Positions 26,595 through 27,938 of a stretch of DNA of 27,938 nt are shown here, piece after piece. The stretch's first letter is position 1, and every line of letters starts with the position of its first letter. The notes under the pieces are model-generated. The model was not told where the DNA came from. It saw only the letters and a list, made by a program, of their open reading frames with translations, and made no database searches. This DNA comes from Tritrichomonas musculus (taxonomy: Eukaryota; Parabasalia; Tritrichomonadida; Tritrichomonadidae), in NCBI GenBank assembly GCA_039105265.1, contig JAPFFF010000282.1, positions 1 through 27,938 on the forward strand. Reading direction: 5' to 3'. Position numbers and translations under genes: made by a program.

Positions 26595-27431
26595 GGATCA
26601 ACCTAGGCTTTTGTGTCCAAACGAGTTTGTATTCAAAAAGTATCCAATGGATACTCATTTTTGTTCGTTATTTTTTGAGAGAATTTGAAGATCCAAAATA
26701 GCCAAAATGGACACTTTAATTCAATCTTGGATACACCTTTCAATTTTCATTGATTATTTTGAATGTATATTTCGTTTGACCAATTATATCGCTCCAAATT
26801 TACATTGAATTTTATTTTTTATTTCAAATGTTGATCTTCTTGGTCAAAATCATTCTTAGTGAATTTGAAAAGTTTATAATTCATATTTGAGAGGTTTTTT
26901 AAAAATTAAGAATAGTATGTGTTTAAGGCATTTATTATTGCTTTTTTTCTGATATTAATGAGTTTATTAAAGTAAAAATAAAGTATCCAATAAAAAATTT
27001 TTTGGATACTTCAACACAAATCTTTGAATAAAATACTAAATAAAAAAGCAGTTTTTTGTCCACAAAAAGTGACAGCTTTTTACAAAAAGTCGAAAATGGA
27101 CACTCAGTTCACTGGATACAAAAGCCTAGGGATCAACTAAAGTATAGTTCTTTTCTGAAGAACCTTCAGAAAAAATAATCTAAATAAAATAATTGAAAAA
27201 ACAAATCTTTTTATATTTTTACCGAGACTACATACAGCCTATCGGGCATCGAGGGAGGCTGAGCGAAGCGAAGCCGAGTCGAGAACCCGCGGCTGACTGT
27301 AAGAATCGGTATTAATTTTGTAACATAAAAAGATTATTTTTTTATTATTTTTATTTGATTATTTTTTCTGAATGATTTTCACTTTTTGAATGAGACTCAG
27401 AAAAGACTAACTATATTTGAGTTGATCCATG
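26595..27431. mobile_element. GC-cored foldback element, split by a hAT-like insertion
   Basis: The right tip, read on the minus strand, is GGATCAACTCAAATATAGTT. The left tip is GGATCAAC at 26595, interrupted, then resuming at 27130 as GGATCAACTAAAGTATAGTT. Without the insertion it spans about 300 bp (27130-27431) and is inverted-repetitive along its whole length: CTTTTCTGA, TTCAGAAAAAATAATC and CTTTTTAT recur in both arms. The centre (27235-27295) is strikingly GC-rich and folds on itself (CAGCC, CGGG, TCGA and GGCT pair with GCCG, CCCG, TCGA and GGCTG around GAGCGAAGCGAAGC). I find no clear target duplication and no coding sequence. Confidence 0.75.
26603..27129. mobile_element. hAT-like MITE (527 bp) with 8-bp target duplication
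   Basis: The ends are CTAGGCTTTTGTGTCC and, inverted, CTAGGCTTTTGTATCC (one mismatch in 16). They are flanked by a perfect 8-base duplication GGATCAAC at 26595-26602 and 27130-27137. Eight bases is typical of hAT elements. GTATCC/GTGTCC/GGATAC/GGACAC hexamers are repeated near both ends (for example 26638, 26648, 26707, 26731, 26983, 27004, 27097, 27113), as expected of subterminal transposase-binding sites. There is no transposase frame, so it is non-autonomous. Confidence 0.85.
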
Positions 27432-27938
27432 ATTAAAACAAATTGGTAGAAATATTGTTGAAAGAACATAGGAAACTCTCGAGATATGTCGATATGATTC
27501 GAAATTAATAATATATACTCACTATAGATAGTTATTGATGATTTCAGATTTAAAGCAAAATCGCGGCGGAGAGTCTTTCAAAAAGTTGTGATTTTCATAA
27601 CGAGTCTCCAGACGTAAATGTAAAAATGTTTCAAAATTTATGGTATTATAAGAATATACATTGCAAGCATCTTAATATATATCAATTGTTATATTTTTAT
27701 TAGCTTCGCTTTGCATGAGTTACTAATAAAATATATTTGAAAAATTTGATTTTTGTATTTTTACATTAAATGTCAGAAAAAAAAATAGGTGTACCTACAT
27801 AGTCAGTATAACAATAATTGCATTACTGTATTGTATATGATTATAAAATTATAGGATTGAATGCTTATTGTATATAGAGTAATAACCAAAAACTCCTATC
27901 CGTGAAGAATGAGATTTTTTATATTAAGATAAAAATAC
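27432..27938. other. Noncoding region to window end
   Basis: AT-rich DNA with no frame of interest. GAAACTCTCGAGATATGTCG (27472-27491) and a GC-richer patch CGCGGCGGAGAGTC at 27563-27576 stand out, and TTAGCTTCGCTTTGC at 27700-27714 faintly echoes the core of the foldback element. I cannot assign any of it. Confidence 0.3.

Noticed and set aside
27380-27400. CACTTTTTGAATGAG in the foldback arm as a shared end with the Mutator-like MITE
   Set aside because: Only about 11 bases match and they are internal in the foldback arm; too short in T-rich DNA to claim kinship.

Overview
The window is AT-rich eukaryotic DNA from a compact protist genome. It has twelve distinct protein-coding genes, one of them present twice. 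All are uninterrupted reading frames with no intron that I could find. They use the standard code, with TAA and TAG as stops. Gene spacing is short and intergenic DNA is very AT-rich with long A/T runs. The proteins include ciliary/flagellar ones (CFAP161-like, FAM92/CIBAR-like, EF-hand/WD-repeat). A few upstream sites match the trichomonad initiator TCAYWW, though not more often than chance would allow. The best guess is a parabasalid flagellate such as Tritrichomonas. This is inference; no rRNA or species marker is present.

Left part (1-7.7 kb): a type I protein arginine methyltransferase (-), an EF-hand plus WD-repeat protein of the WDR49/WDR64 type (+), an amino acid transporter (-), and a beta-propeller protein resembling the RNA polymerase I factor TAF1C/Rrn6 (-). 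Middle (7.8-16.4 kb): an inverted duplication of a MAP65/Ase1/PRC1 microtubule-bundling gene. Its 1653-bp arms lie at 7783-9435 and 14787-16439 and are collinear. They enclose a Mediator-Med1-like gene, a secreted thioredoxin-fold protein without CXXC, and a 1.4-kb stretch of transposon debris. The duplicated block starts five bases before the start codon, so the two identical proteins sit behind unrelated upstream DNA. Right-middle (16.8-21.5 kb): a coiled-coil protein (-), an armadillo-like protein (-), a FAM92/CIBAR-like BAR protein (+) and a CFAP161-like axonemal protein (-).

Right part (22.5-27.9 kb): a tandem winged-helix E2F-like gene (+) within a cluster of short DNA transposons whose ends can be read directly. 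These are a mariner-like element with TA duplications and a remnant of the transposase DNA-binding domain (a second, truncated copy lies at 13.5 kb); a TTAA-flanked foldback element; a Mutator-like MITE with a perfect 9-bp target duplication; and a hAT-like MITE with an 8-bp target duplication, inserted into the tip of a GC-cored foldback element. None carries a complete transposase, so all would depend on enzymes made elsewhere.

The genes do not form a pathway or operon. The two clearest themes are cytoskeleton/flagellum (MAP65 twice, CFAP161, FAM92, WDR49-like) and transcription control (PRMT1, TAF1C-like, Med1-like, E2F-like). I did not find a clearly new multi-gene system. The most notable items are the promoter-swapping inverted duplication and the nested transposon array.
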